A stretch of DNA of 51,618 nucleotides from Acanthaster planci. Its lineage: Eukaryota; Echinodermata; Asteroidea; Valvatida; Acanthasteridae. Both the position numbers and the translations under genes were made by a program. Position 1 is the stretch's first letter. Each line of letters begins with the position of its first letter. Below are positions 20,571-33,500 of the stretch, piece by piece. The stretch is taken from positions 160,164 to 211,781 of the forward strand of contig NW_019091555.1 in the NCBI RefSeq assembly GCF_001949145.1, in the 5' to 3' direction. The notes beneath the pieces are model-generated. The model was not told where the DNA came from, made no database searches, and saw only the letters and a list, made by a program, of their open reading frames with translations.

Positions 20571-21516
20571 CAGGTTCACAGAACAGACGAAATGAAGCGC
20601 TGCTCTATAGATATTGACTTTCCCAACGGGACCTGCCTCAATTCCAAATCACCAAAGATGGAAGTTGTCTGCAATAACAACAACAACGAGCCAGTTTTCA
20701 AGAAGTTGCCGCCCACAAAGCGCTGGAGTGGTCTGTACAAAGGCAGTGACGACCGCCTGTCCATCTCCCCGTTGGCTAAGAGCCCCGGACGGGATGAGGT
20801 GTTCATGTGCGAAGAGTCGACCGTGGACGGCATCTCCATGCACTGCCGCCCGCCGCTGCCCCCACCCCCGTTACTGATGGTGCCCAACCTGATCCCACCG
20901 TCCCCCGCCTCTACCTCCAGTGCCCCGGAGGGCGGGCTGCTGCTGAAGGCTAAGCGCCCTTCCCTAGGGGGCGTGGACTCCCCAATGTGTGCCATCAGCC
21001 CTTTCTCCGTCCTGTCCTCGCCCAGCTGCCAGCCCTCGCCCACGCCCAGTCTTCCCACGCCCAGTGCGTTCCTCCCACCCTCGTTGCCCGGCGGCAACTT
21101 CCTTTTTCCGCCGTTCACTGCCGGCATCCCGCTTTCCTCTGCCTCCTCACGTTTCCCCTTCCCACCGCAACTGCCATTCCAGCCCCACCAGCTCCTGCGG
21201 GAGAACGAACTCAAGCTGCGCTCGCAGTCGGAGAGCGCCGTCTCAGGGCTGGACAGTCAGGGGCATAGCGAGGAGAGCAACTCGGATGAGGACGACTCCC
21301 TGATGCTATGCAGCATCTGCTGCGACAAAGCTACAGGCCTGCACTACGGCATCATCACATGCGAGGGGTGCAAAGGATTCTTCAAGAGAACAGTTCAGAA
21401 CAAACGGGTGTACACATGCGTTGGCAGTGGGAACTGTGAAGTCACAAAAGCGCAACGAAATCGATGCCAATTTTGCCGATTTCAGAAATGTTTACAGATG
21501 GGCATGATGCTCGAAG
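20571..21516 (+). CDS. NR6A1: Coding exon A: start codon, N-terminal domain and both zinc fingers
   Basis: The acceptor is the pyrimidine-rich tttcattcag ending at 20570. A second AG follows three bases later (NAGNAG), so 20574 is an alternative exon start. The first ATG in frame is 20592 (context gaaATGa, purine at -3), giving [13 protein letters not shown]. The exon encodes a Pro-rich activation/repression-type region with runs such as PPLPPPPLL, then the acidic [11 protein letters not shown], then the full DNA-binding core. The first finger reads [14 protein letters not shown], where the family normally has CxxCGD. The exon ends at 21516 with donor GAAG|GTAGGT, leaving one base of codon 309 (phase 1). 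It is much richer in GC than the flanking introns. No in-frame stop lies between 20571 and 20592, so whether translation begins here or in an upstream exon is undecided. Confidence 0.93.
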
Positions 21517-24500
21517 GTAGGTCTAAATTCAAATTCCATTTTTTTGGTACATACATGTAATTTGTTAGTCAACTGAATCCTTTGCCCTATCTTTGGCACT
21601 ATCAACTTCAGAAATTTTAGGTACTGTACAGTTTAATCAGGTTGCCTAAAAACTATTAAAAGTTTGTAGCATTTAAAAAAAAAACAAATTTCCTTTTTTT
21701 TTCGAAGTGTGAATGGTAGTTTTAATTCTAGTTCACGTTTACAAACCTCACACTTTCTAAGTTTCAACAAGGTCTAACGTGTTTATCGAACATGGCGTAC
21801 ATGCTTGAAGGCCATTATACGAAAGTGAAGAATCTTAAGACCAAGCAACTTGACAGCATGACTGCATATGTGCCTAAACTGAATAAAACCGTAGAAAAAC
21901 ATGAATCACGTTCATTTGTAAAGCTCCTTAATGACAATTTTCCTTCCCATTTCCCAATTCCCCTCCACCTTGTATTATTGTGGCAAATCGCCCCAGTGAC
22001 TTTTTGAACCCCCGGCCTTTTTAGAGCTCATTTTCCCCCCCCTTTTTTTTATCAAACTATCTGGGCTTGTTTTTCTGTTTGGGAAACATCTGTCAGGGCT
22101 CACAAGACCTCAGAACGAAGGCAATGATTCATGTCAGGTGAGGGAGCCAGGCCAATCCCACCAGTGAATAGGTCTTAGTCTGCAATGTCTCTGTACGCGT
22201 ACTGCCAGGACGCTTTCCATTTTGCATGGAAGGCCTACATTTCTAATTGCTACTGCTGTCCAAAGACGAGGGGAAAAGAACCCGAAACTGCATGTGACAA
22301 GTGTACCTCTCTCTCATGTGGAAAAAAGTGAAATAAGAAGGGCAGCTGCCACAACTGCATTGCCTTTGTTCATAGAAACAAATCTGAATTACCCTCTGAA
22401 GAATGAAAAAACTCTGCTTTCCAAAATTGTATACTGCCAGGTTGTAAGTGGGTCTATTTTAGTAATTGTTTGTTATCTTGTGAAACTGCCACCTACAGTA
22501 CATGTTACATGTAGGTTGACAGGGTATTGCACTACAAATTTGGTTGGTGTGGCATTTGAAATCAAATCAGGAAAATGCTGTAGTGCATGGAATTATTTTG
22601 CTTGAAAAAGTCCCCGACAGACAGGCTCCATTTTGAAAAGAGAAGACAAAAATAAAACAAGTGTTTGGTGCTTCATGTCATATTACAGTATCCATTATAG
22701 CGACTGCGTGGCCCTGTACGTGGGTAATTCTGGGAAGTTGAAGTGAAACTTGAAAACATCTTGCAAAGTGCACATTGATTTATTGTCTTTGTGTGTGTGT
22801 GTGCCGCGTGTGGGGGGGGGGCATTTAGTGTTGCCCTGTGATCCAGTACCCTCATGTTGGCATCAGCTTGTTCCCCAGGGATAGGATTTCTCAGTGTTTT
22901 TGAGAGTCTTTGTGAGAGTCGTGGTCATGGAGGTTGAGATTTTTGCTCTTCTGTGCATGTACCTGTTGTTAACAGCTTACTCGCAAACCTCAGTCATTAT
23001 TTGAGAGAGAATCTACCGATAGACTTGTTAGCAGTTTCAAATGTAGAACACATTCTTCAATTTCAAAGAGTTGTTTTACATGGACATGTAAGCCTTGCAG
23101 ACAACGTGCTACCTGTCAAAAAAAAATAGTTTGAAATTGATTAATTTCAATTATATTTCAAGATCAAACTGCACAGGTCAGGTGTAAAAGGTACACAACA
23201 ATGTCGCACTTTTGGACTCCCAATTTATAGAATGACACACAAAGACTAAACAATTCCACACCCTTTCTCAATTTTTCCTGTTATTGTTCTTGTTTTTTTC
23301 TGTCCTTGGGGTGTTGTTGTTTTGGCTGAGACCCTGGCCCTTACATGTAAGTGTCCACATTTTGTCCCCCGCAATCCTTCCAGCCTCCTTCTCTGTTTCA
23401 GTCTCCTTCGCCATGGTGGTTCTGGGTAACCATTAGCCTTGTGTTGGCAACAGCGTAGGCTGGCCACAAAACAATATGGTCAGTTCTTGGGAGTCAAGGG
23501 GCCCAAGATTTTGAGACTTAGCCTCTAATAACACTGTCTGACCTTGAGACCTGTTGTTGGTTGGGGAGAGTTGTGCCTGGTTACCAGACACTCCAGCCTG
23601 TTGCACAACAATGGTCAAGAGTACACAAAAGAGCCAGATTACAGTCTAGCGTCCTTGAGCCTTGGTCATTTGAAAAACCCAGGGGTTTCTTTGTATGGTG
23701 GGTGTAAGCCTTATTTATTGATTCCTTTGGTTCATCTAAAGGAAAAAGACCCTGAATTTTTTTTGTGTTTTCGTTTCAAGTTTTATCAAGGATATTGCAT
23801 AACGGATAGCTATAACACTGACTGCATCAGGGCCATTAAAATTTTTTACACCCAAATGCGTCATTGGATTGTAAATGAATGGTGCTGCTGGTGGCCTAAG
23901 GTACAATGTACATGGAGTTGTTAAGTTGGGAAAAGGATGGGATAGAAAAAATTTGAAGGACCGGCTGTTTGCTCCTAACAAAGCAGGAAGTATGACTTTG
24001 CTGGTATGCCAGGAGTTGGGCTCCTGCATTTCTAGGCTGCAGGTGAGACCCTCTCTGAAGGCCGTAGAATTGGTACATTGCCAGAGTCTGCTAAGCTGAA
24101 TTGTCATGCAGTTTGCATGTGACATCATTAGCACTGAAGCAGAAAGTTTACCTCATTCTTTCAGCAAAGCCGATATTCTTTTGGACTTTTTTCACCTGGC
24201 CACACCCCCAATTTAATATAAAAGCTACTGGGAAACCCAAAACCCAAATAAAAAATGAAAAGAAAAGAAAAGAAAACCTCGTCCCTTTTTCACACCCCTC
24301 CATGGCTGGTGACATTGAGAATGGTATCACCTGGCTTGCTGCTGGCCAGCTTTGTCAGACATGTTACGTAACAAAGCATTAGCATGTCCCTGAGTCTGTC
24401 TGACTCTATAGGCAATAAGCTCCTCTCTGGCCAGGTGATTGTAAATTTCAGTTTCCTGAGAATCAACTAAGTAGAAGTTAGGAAAAGACTTATTTTTTTA

Positions 24501-27500
24501 AAGTGGTTTTGCCCATGGTTTATAACCATTGGTTCAATAATTGCTAAGATGCCGTGGTTAATATTTTCTTCTCAAAAGTATATGAATCATATTTATTTCC
24601 CTAATATTGTAATCACTGGTACGAGTTTGTCACAATCTGAGGTAATTTGGCATTTGTTAAATTCAGGGAATTTGAAATTGAATGTAACAGCTGGTCTTTG
24701 GCTAGAACAATACCCTTTCTGCCTTTGGGGTTTGCAATGTACATGTACTGATGTCAACAGACATGTACATGTACAGTATAGTACATGTACATGTACATGT
24801 AGTTAATTGTACATTGCATTGACCAATGTAAAATTGCAGAATTTAAGGGATGGAAGTTTAGTTTTTGTTGTCTGGGAACAATTTTTACATGTTTGGAGAT
24901 AATTTTCAAGTTCTGGTGTTATACATGCAAAGGGGATGAGAATATGTGAAGCCTAATTGTATGCTGTGTGTGTGGTCATGCAAAGCCTATTTGCCCCGAC
25001 ATAAAAACCAAACTTTCAGCAGGACCTTCATGGTCAGTGGTTGCCAAACCTTACTTTCTCTTGTCAGCCATCTAGATTAATTCCTATCCAGTCATGTGTG
25101 ATGTCCTCTCTGGGACAGCTAATGACCATCTACCCCATGGCCTTATTTTTTTAATGACCTCAGCTACCAGTAGCTACAAACCCTTTTGACTTCAAGATAA
25201 AATAGGCCTTTTCCCCTATGGTGGTGGAAATCTTGTTCTGCGTTTTGCTTGTGGGAGAAAGCCCTGCAAACTAATCTGTAGTGTCTTGTCATCACTCCCA
25301 AAATTTACCAAGTGACTTTTAGAGTAGACTGGACGAAACTGACTACAAATCTTGGTGGCAGTCAGTAGTACTAGTAGTATGCCTAGCCAATAGCTTGGGT
25401 GTGATTTCTGGTTGTGTCATTCGAAAATTGAAAAAGTCCAAAATACCAATCTGTCATGTGATGGTTACATTTCTTTTGAGAGAGGCCTTTCTTTTAGGAA
25501 GCTGGCTTGACGGTTTCCCCCAAAACCTCCACGAAATGAGTTGAAAAAACAGGGTCTGAAACTTTTCAGCCCCACCCGGAACCACAAAAGATGACCTTCT
25601 GCAGTGCATGGGAAGCGCATCACCAGTGCTTTTCCGAGAAAATAGAAGATAAATAAAATCTGGTACAAGGAAATCCTGAATAGCGAAGGCATTGGTTAGT
25701 CATGCAGCCACTCAACATTTATGAATCTAGAAACAAAATACAATTTGTACAATTATTTACATATACTGGCTGCATGTACATGTAGACTTTCCAGTACGTA
25801 AGCTGGAATAAGCTTTAAAGTCTAAAATTTAAAGACCTCTTTTAGAGATGTGACGTTTGTAATTTCTAGGGTAGAAATATGAATTGGGCGTGACTTTTGT
25901 TTGCACTAATATCAATATTGCATACGGTGTAGCTCTTTTTCAGGCAAGGAAAGAAATTTATAACTTTCATTAGTAATAAACATGGAGAAAATGTATATTG
26001 TTAAGGGGAAATTGCTGTCTTTTCGACAGTTGTTAATAGACAACAATTGTCCCGCACTATTGATAAGGTAAAATATTCACACATACCAATAGCCTTTCTC
26101 AAATGGACAGTTCTTGGTTTAACCATCAACTAGAGTACAACTTACTTGTCATTTTGTGGTGTTTTTCCTTAACTTACAAGGTGTTTGTGCAACCATTCAA
26201 GCTGGAATCACAACCCCCTTTTTGAATTACTAAACACAAAGACAAAAAGTTGATAACAGACCTCCCTGGATACCAATGCATTGTTGGATTTAATTTTCAA
26301 ACCAACATGCCAGCTCATTTTGAAAATTACTGTTTAAACTGCAGTTTCATTGTCATTAATTTCATTTATTTATCTTGCAGATCAAAATTGATCTCTTCCG
26401 TTCTTTTCCTCCTTTTTTTCTTTGCAAGCAGGATCCTCTGTTTAGGATCCTTCCAGATTAAAAATCAGATTACCATCAAACAATTTGACAGCTAATGTTG
26501 GCTGTTAAGGATCCTTCCAGATTAATTAATTAAACAAAATTTACCATCAAACAATTTGGCAGCTGTTAGCTGTAGATTACAATGACTGATGGTACAAATG
26601 AATGCGTGTAATGGTGCATAGTCGGTTCTGAAAGTTGTAGCACCACTTTGCTCTTTAGTGAACTCTTTAAAGTGTTGAACTTTGCTTTAGAAATTTGTTT
26701 ATTTCTGTCTCCTGCAAAACACTGGGTGGTGGTGTTGTCCTTTTTTTAATGGTACAGGGTATGATTGTGTGCATGTAAAAGCTACAGTGAAGTTCAGATA
26801 TGAATACAAGCACTTCAAATTGTGTGCTTGCGGTGTATGATGAACCAAAAAAAACAGTGAACTTCAGAACTCTGACCTTCAGCTGAACCGGTTTACTGAA
26901 CTATCACTGTTTATTTTGGAGAGAAGTGCTACATTGTCAACAGAGATACACATTTTTCTATAAATAAATGCACGCAACTGTTGCAAATAAAAAAAAACAT
27001 GAAATCTTTCTCGCATTATTTTTCTGATAGAATGAACTTTACTGTGTTTGGCTCTTTATCTGTAGTTAAGTGACGGAAGCTTTGAGAAGGTCACTGCAGC
27101 CTTGTCAGAGTAAAATGTTCGTTTAAAGTTGACCCAACTTTGAGTGTAATTTTCAAATGGCAATTTGGCACTACTTGTATAAGTACAGTGTTACTCATTT
27201 CTGCATTACTAGGGTTCAAGTTCTTTTTGTGAGGTTACAAATAACAAGGCAAACATGAAAATCTATTTTGGGACTTAAATCATATGAAAATAAGCACATT
27301 CCTGCATTTGTTTGAAGCCTCTTTCAAATAATACACTGATAGTTGCATGTGCGTACATGCACACACATATCATACATGTACATGTATTAATCAAGTTACT
27401 GATTTTAGACTTTCTCAGAAATCATGTGAGCCTGCACGTTTTTTGTTATCACTGTTTTCCCATCTGCAAACAGATCAAGAACAGGTCATTATTAACTCAG

Positions 27501-30500
27501 AAAGGACAACCAGCACCTTAAAAAAAACTTGAAAGCAAGTGTCAAAGTACAAAATTTAAGTGCTGTATGCTTTAAAGTTGGGCCTGCTTTGTCTCAAAAC
27601 ATTCTCCTGGACAGCTTTGCTCAAAGGTGATCTCTATTCCACCACAACTTGTCATTTTTACTTTATTTGTCCTTGTTTACAATGCTAGCAGATGTTTCTT
27701 AAACTTAAAAATCCACTAAACTGTTTGATGCAAGAGTTAGAAATCAGAGATCATTCAAGAAGAATAATTTTATCCTTTCTTGAAAACGTGCCAAGGTTTA
27801 TGTATGTATACATGTCTTTAATTGTATGGAATGGGAAACATAGTCAGAAATACCCAAATCACAGGGCTTGTGCAGATATACTGGTAATGTATAATTTACC
27901 AATTTTCTTTTAGAGTAATGACCCTGTGTACATGTTTACTCATATTGCTTCCTTCTACATGTGTACCAGTGGTTGTCATTACCAGTAGTCATTCTTGTGT
28001 CATTTTCCATTGTCTGCCTAAATGCACTTGTCCCAAACTGTCACTGGCAAAAATGGTGCACGTTCTTTGCAAAGGTGCTGTGAACGGCCGCTGTTGAGAT
28101 CGAAGGCTGAAGCTTTAAAAAATTGAAGATAAAGGCTGAAAATATGGCAAAGGCTAAACTTGTTGTAGAACTTTTGCCTTTCTACAGCAGGAATCAAACT
28201 CAGATTGTACATTATCTGTATACGGGCGATTCACAATAGTGAGCCTTCAAGAGTTTGCAACGCTTTGGCCAATCACAATGAGCGAAATCTGTCGACCCTT
28301 TCCAAACGCGCATTTGGTTGACGGATTTCACACATTATGATTGGCCAGTGCATTGCAAACTCTCTCGGAGGCACACTATTTTGAAATGCCCGTATTGTAC
28401 ACATAGCATCGATCAAGTGAATTGACTTGTTTTGACCAAGTCTTCCCTGTCCAGTCAAACATCCCATGAAGTAATTACTCCTTGCTCACCAGACTCTGGG
28501 TTATGGAGTGAGCAGGAGCGAGTGAGTGGCCAAAGGGTAATGGTCAGTTTCCTTTCAGGCCAGGCCAGAGCAGGTAGGTATGGTATTATGTAGGCTGCTC
28601 AACAAGGCCAGTTCCACATTGGTGGGGATTTGCAAGTAGGGGGGACACTTATGACCAGAGTGATTAATTAGTGCTGTATCTTGCACCTGCCCCCCTACCA
28701 AATTGTACTACAGCCTTGAAGCCATTCTTCAAGGCCTTCAGTAAAGTGTCAAGAGCTTGGGGGGGTGACGAAATTGATATCATCAGTGTAGTGTGGAGGG
28801 AAAGAGGCAAATTGGAGGAGGTGGGGGAAACATGTACTAAGGATGTGTCCCCCTCCCCATTATTTGAATTTTTAAAAATTGAATCATCAAGAAATCTAGT
28901 CATTGTTACTAGTCAAAAGTTTAAAAAGTTTGTGTCCAATCACAGAGGTCAACTGATTTTAAAAATCTGTCCAAACCTTCTGTTCTAAAACTGAGTCCAG
29001 TTCTGGAGTGAAGTGGCATCTTGTTTAATACTGAAGGTTGTTCAGCCATTTGGAGTAGACACAGTAACTAATTTATGCATGGTAGCTCTTTTTCGTAAGA
29101 GCAAAAAATCAGTAGTTAATGGCTCATTGAAAGCCCCTCCTGGCAACAGCTACTCATGGAGGAATCGTTAAGGCCTCATTAAGTGTCTGTGATTGCCAGC
29201 AAAGAAAAAGACTCACTCAAATTACTCAAGAGAGTCAGAAATTTTCCCGGCACTGTACCGTATATTTTCCCAGCAGGGTAAGATGTTTGTCTGTCTCCCA
29301 ATGATTGTTACGTCATGGCAGTTTTCCCTGTATAATTGGAGTAGACGGGAATAAAATGAATTGCTTCATGGCATATAATGTACCTTGCCCTCATATACTT
29401 TTCTCCCCCCCCCTGTAGTTTCCAAGGTGCTACCATCACTGTTACATAACAGCATGTCAGCAGACTTTGCTGACGCAGGGAGTGACATTGAAAAGTCCTA
29501 CCCTGTGCTGCCTGGGTTGGCCTCGGCCAGGTGTTGTGCTAGAATTGATTGCTGGTTTTGATTGGTCAGGAAGCAGGCGTGGCTTGACAGACAGGCTTGT
29601 TTGTAGCACGGTCACCAGACAGTGATTGGTCAGGACTGTGCTATTCACTAGCAAGGATTCTTTTTTGTGGAAGACTGCCAACTTTGCTGTGGTTGGATTG
29701 GAGGGACCATGAATGTTTTCCAGGAAGTGGTAACTCTGGATCATTTTTGGACATGCTGCCTGTTATTTATTAAGAAATTCAATATTGTAATCCAATACTA
29801 CGATCCTGTGAATAAGTCTCTTTTGGTCAGTTGAGTTGACAGAGCAGCTGCTTGGAATAAAAGTTTATCATTTGGGAAAGCAAGTGTAAATTGTTCTTAA
29901 GACTTCCGTTCAACATTTGCAGCAGGGTATGGCTGGGAAACATGCACCTTTGGATTGTTTACATAATGACTTGACTCTTTTTGGTAGATCAACTCAATGC
30001 AACCACAGCCAGCTCATGTTGAAAGGTTTTAGGGGGGGGTCTGTGATGCTTAATCACTCTTCTTTGGTCTCTTCTCTAAGGGAATACATCTGAGCCAGAA
30101 GCAGTCAAGAGTAGTGGGCATGGGGAAAGAGACACAGGCATTGGAATGATTGGCAGACATCCCCTTACCATTGTTTCGTTTTGATGTGGCAGATATGTGT
30201 ATTGCAATCCAAGACAGTGTCTACGTTGCCTCCATGAGCAACGTGAAAGGAAATGTACACTGGAGATGCTTGCTAGAATATACCCAAAATGTTGTATCTT
30301 TTTGATTGTGCCATGGTGTGCTGGAAGTGAGCCCCCTAATCCTTCTTGTCACCAGTGACACCAATGTGATGTTAGTATCAACGATCCTAACAATGTGCCA
30401 CCAGCCAGGTAACCTTGCCATGTGATCTTGGCTGTAACAGTGAGATAACATTGTCTGGTTTTCCCTGGATCTCAAGGTATCTTCCCCCATGAGCCAGCTC

Positions 30501-33500
30501 AATTTTCTAAACTGTCCTTGACAATTCCGAGGCCTTTGTTGGTCATTGGTCACTCCAAGGGCCACCAGCCTCATGGGAACCAGATGGTATTGTTTAGATC
30601 TGTCCAGGGGGGTAATGTGAGATTTTCAGGGTTCATCTTCATGTTTTTGCTGCATTTGGTTTTTTGCTTGGCCAAGCCTTCTGTCTCGCCTTGAACTACA
30701 AGAACAAATACAGTATGTTCCATCACTCTTGGAACCTGACTGAAGTGTGAATCAGGCAAAATCAACAAATCAAAGCATTGATGAAACCTAGGTCGTCTCT
30801 GAAATATGCCCCCCCCCAAAAAACAAAATCACTAAAGATTCTAAGATGCAGAAGATGAGACACAAAATGTGGCATTTCTTTGGACTGAAGAGCCAAAGTG
30901 TCTTGATTGTCCTCCATTTTTTGAATGGGGAATGAAATGGATGTCCTGTCATTTGCCATCAGGAGATATAATCTTATACCACTTAGTGTCATGTCCAGTG
31001 AGCTGCCTGGAAGCACTCAAGTCTCCGTCCTCCTCCAAAGTGCCCATTCTGTGAATATGAAATGAAATTTACTGTTTTCCAAAGACTTCAAATGAATTTT
31101 AAACTGTGCTCAAAAATAAGTCTTAATGGATTTTTAAAAGAATTTTTTTGCGTGCTGAAGAAGAATTACTGTACACCGAGGTAGCTCCTTTTGGGTTGAG
31201 TTGGGTTGAATTGTTATAGTCCAAATTTCCTAGGCCTTCCTGTTGTCAATTAAAAAGTTAAATTTAGTGGTATTAAGTCCAATTTTTAATTCCAAGCTCC
31301 AATTTTTCTGTGCAGGCTAATATTTTGCTCTACTCGTGAAGGTCGTCTATCATTTCCCCTTTAAGGAAGAGGAATTTCTAGGAACCTTGTCACTGCAGAC
31401 CTGGCCGGAAATTTGGATAGACCTTGGCTTCTCTCGCGTTTTCCTCTCGTCTCCTTTTGGCTAATACTTGGCAATATGCTCATTCTGTCAGGAAGTGTTT
31501 GTTATCCTCTGAAAAAAATCCTTCGGTCTGCTGTAATTATTACCCAGATGGAAAGTCGGTATCCATAAACAGGTCAGTGATCTCAGCACCTGGACTGAGG
31601 TCACCAGTTTCACCGGCAGGCCTGGACCCGACCTTGAGCAGACCATCAGACTCTCAGCAGCCTGTGGCCGTCACTGTCAGCAGACACCTTGGCTAGGATT
31701 GACTGACCATCCAGAAATTTTTTCATTGTTATAAAACCATTGTTCCATGTATTTTGCGTGGGCTAAGCCTAATGACCAGGTTTCCCTGCATTTGGCATGA
31801 AGTCTCATGCCCAGGTGTAGGACTGACTTTGGTGTATTTCAACAAAGCCTTGCCCATTAATGCACCTGTGGCCTCTGATGCTTTGTGTTATTGCATAGTA
31901 CTAGTAGCTGCCAAAAGACCTTCATTTATATGGGTTTCGGACATTACAGAGCAAACATAACTAATTCCTTCCTCTCGGAAATGCTCTGTGCATTCTCTAT
32001 CTTGGGTTCGCTGTGAGTGGGTGGCTCTGCGAATTGTGGTCCAGTAAAAAGTTCCTTTTCTAAGAAACTTGGACAAACACTGCCATAACGCAGTAGCCCC
32101 CACTTTTAGAGCAAACGAAAATTGTGCCTTCCATCAGATTTATCAACAAGGTAATAAGAAACTTTCATGCATTACCCAAATAACCTGAACTGGTCAGGCT
32201 GTCTTACCCTGAACTGGTCAGGCTGTCTTACCCTGAACTGGTCAGGTAGTCTTACCTCCTGTAATGAATAAGAATGACAAATTGGAGGTCCACATAGACC
32301 CTGTATAGCTGCTGCATTCCGGTGCATTCTGTTCATAATTGAACCAAGAACAGGTACAACCTGTTTATTTTTAAGGTAAATTTCACTGAGCTGGTTATTT
32401 TAGTACTGATGGATCACATTTTCTGGGACAGCTATCTATAGCACGTGGATCAACAGAGAGGTCTTTTCCTGTCAGAAATAACATTTCCTGTATGCTATTC
32501 TGTATCTCAGAGAAGGATTAACAAATAAATCCCAGGATGAAATGACACTTAAAAGAATGAAAAGGAAAGAATAAACTGCTTTTTTCCCTAGGCTAGCATT
32601 GGTATGGTCGGTAAACAAAGAAAGGGGCAAGATAAGACCACGATAATCTGGTAGGCAGATAAAAGCATGTTTCAACCATACATTTGACGGTGATTCCAGC
32701 CATAGGGACAACCCTGAGGTGATGCAAATCATAGATAAGTCAATGATTCAAACCATAGGTGGAACCATGATTCATACCATGGACGAGTCAGTGATTCAAT
32801 TAAGCTCTACAATGATAGCCTTTCCCATAGATAGCACCATGATTAAATATAGTTAGTACAGTGATTCAACCATGGACCCTTTTGATTCAACACCGGACCA
32901 TGTGATTCAACCCATCAGTCGGACCCTGTCTTTGACCAAGTTACTGAAGTGTCTTCCTCTTGAAGAGACATGGCTGCTATCTCTTTGGGTGGCGGGTGGG
33001 TGGAAGTGTTGCCTCTATAAATCACCAGGATGGACTTGTCCTGGTAAGGTGACCAAGGACACTCAACCAATGCTGTAGACAAGTCTCTGCCTGTGATAAC
33101 ACTGTATGTCCACCCCTAGTGCCATCTAGTAATATGACTGCTGCTCTTCCAACTTATCCTGTCCTTGAATGCCTGGAGACCGAGGGTCTGTCCCAGATCC
33201 TTCACACTAGGTTGTCCTCCCCAGATGACCACTGATACCCAACAAACCATAGCCTTTACCACAGAGCATCGAGTTACTGTTAGAAACAGCAGAGCTAACT
33301 AATTAAACCATGACATGGCAAAAAAACCACTGGGGACAAATTAAAAGTTCTGTTTCCATGGTTGCAGACTGGCAAGACACATGTTATTTTCCTCTGCAAA
33401 AGCATATATGTAAGTTTTACTGAGAGACTGTTATTATTTTGCTTCAACTCAGAATGCCCTGTGGTAATTTTTAAGTGGAAATGCGATATAGTGTTACAGT

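Noticed and set aside
20576-21214. 212-codon open frame on the minus strand opposite the first coding exon
   Set aside because: It is a shadow of the GC-rich NR6A exon on the other strand, with no family resemblance or splice support.
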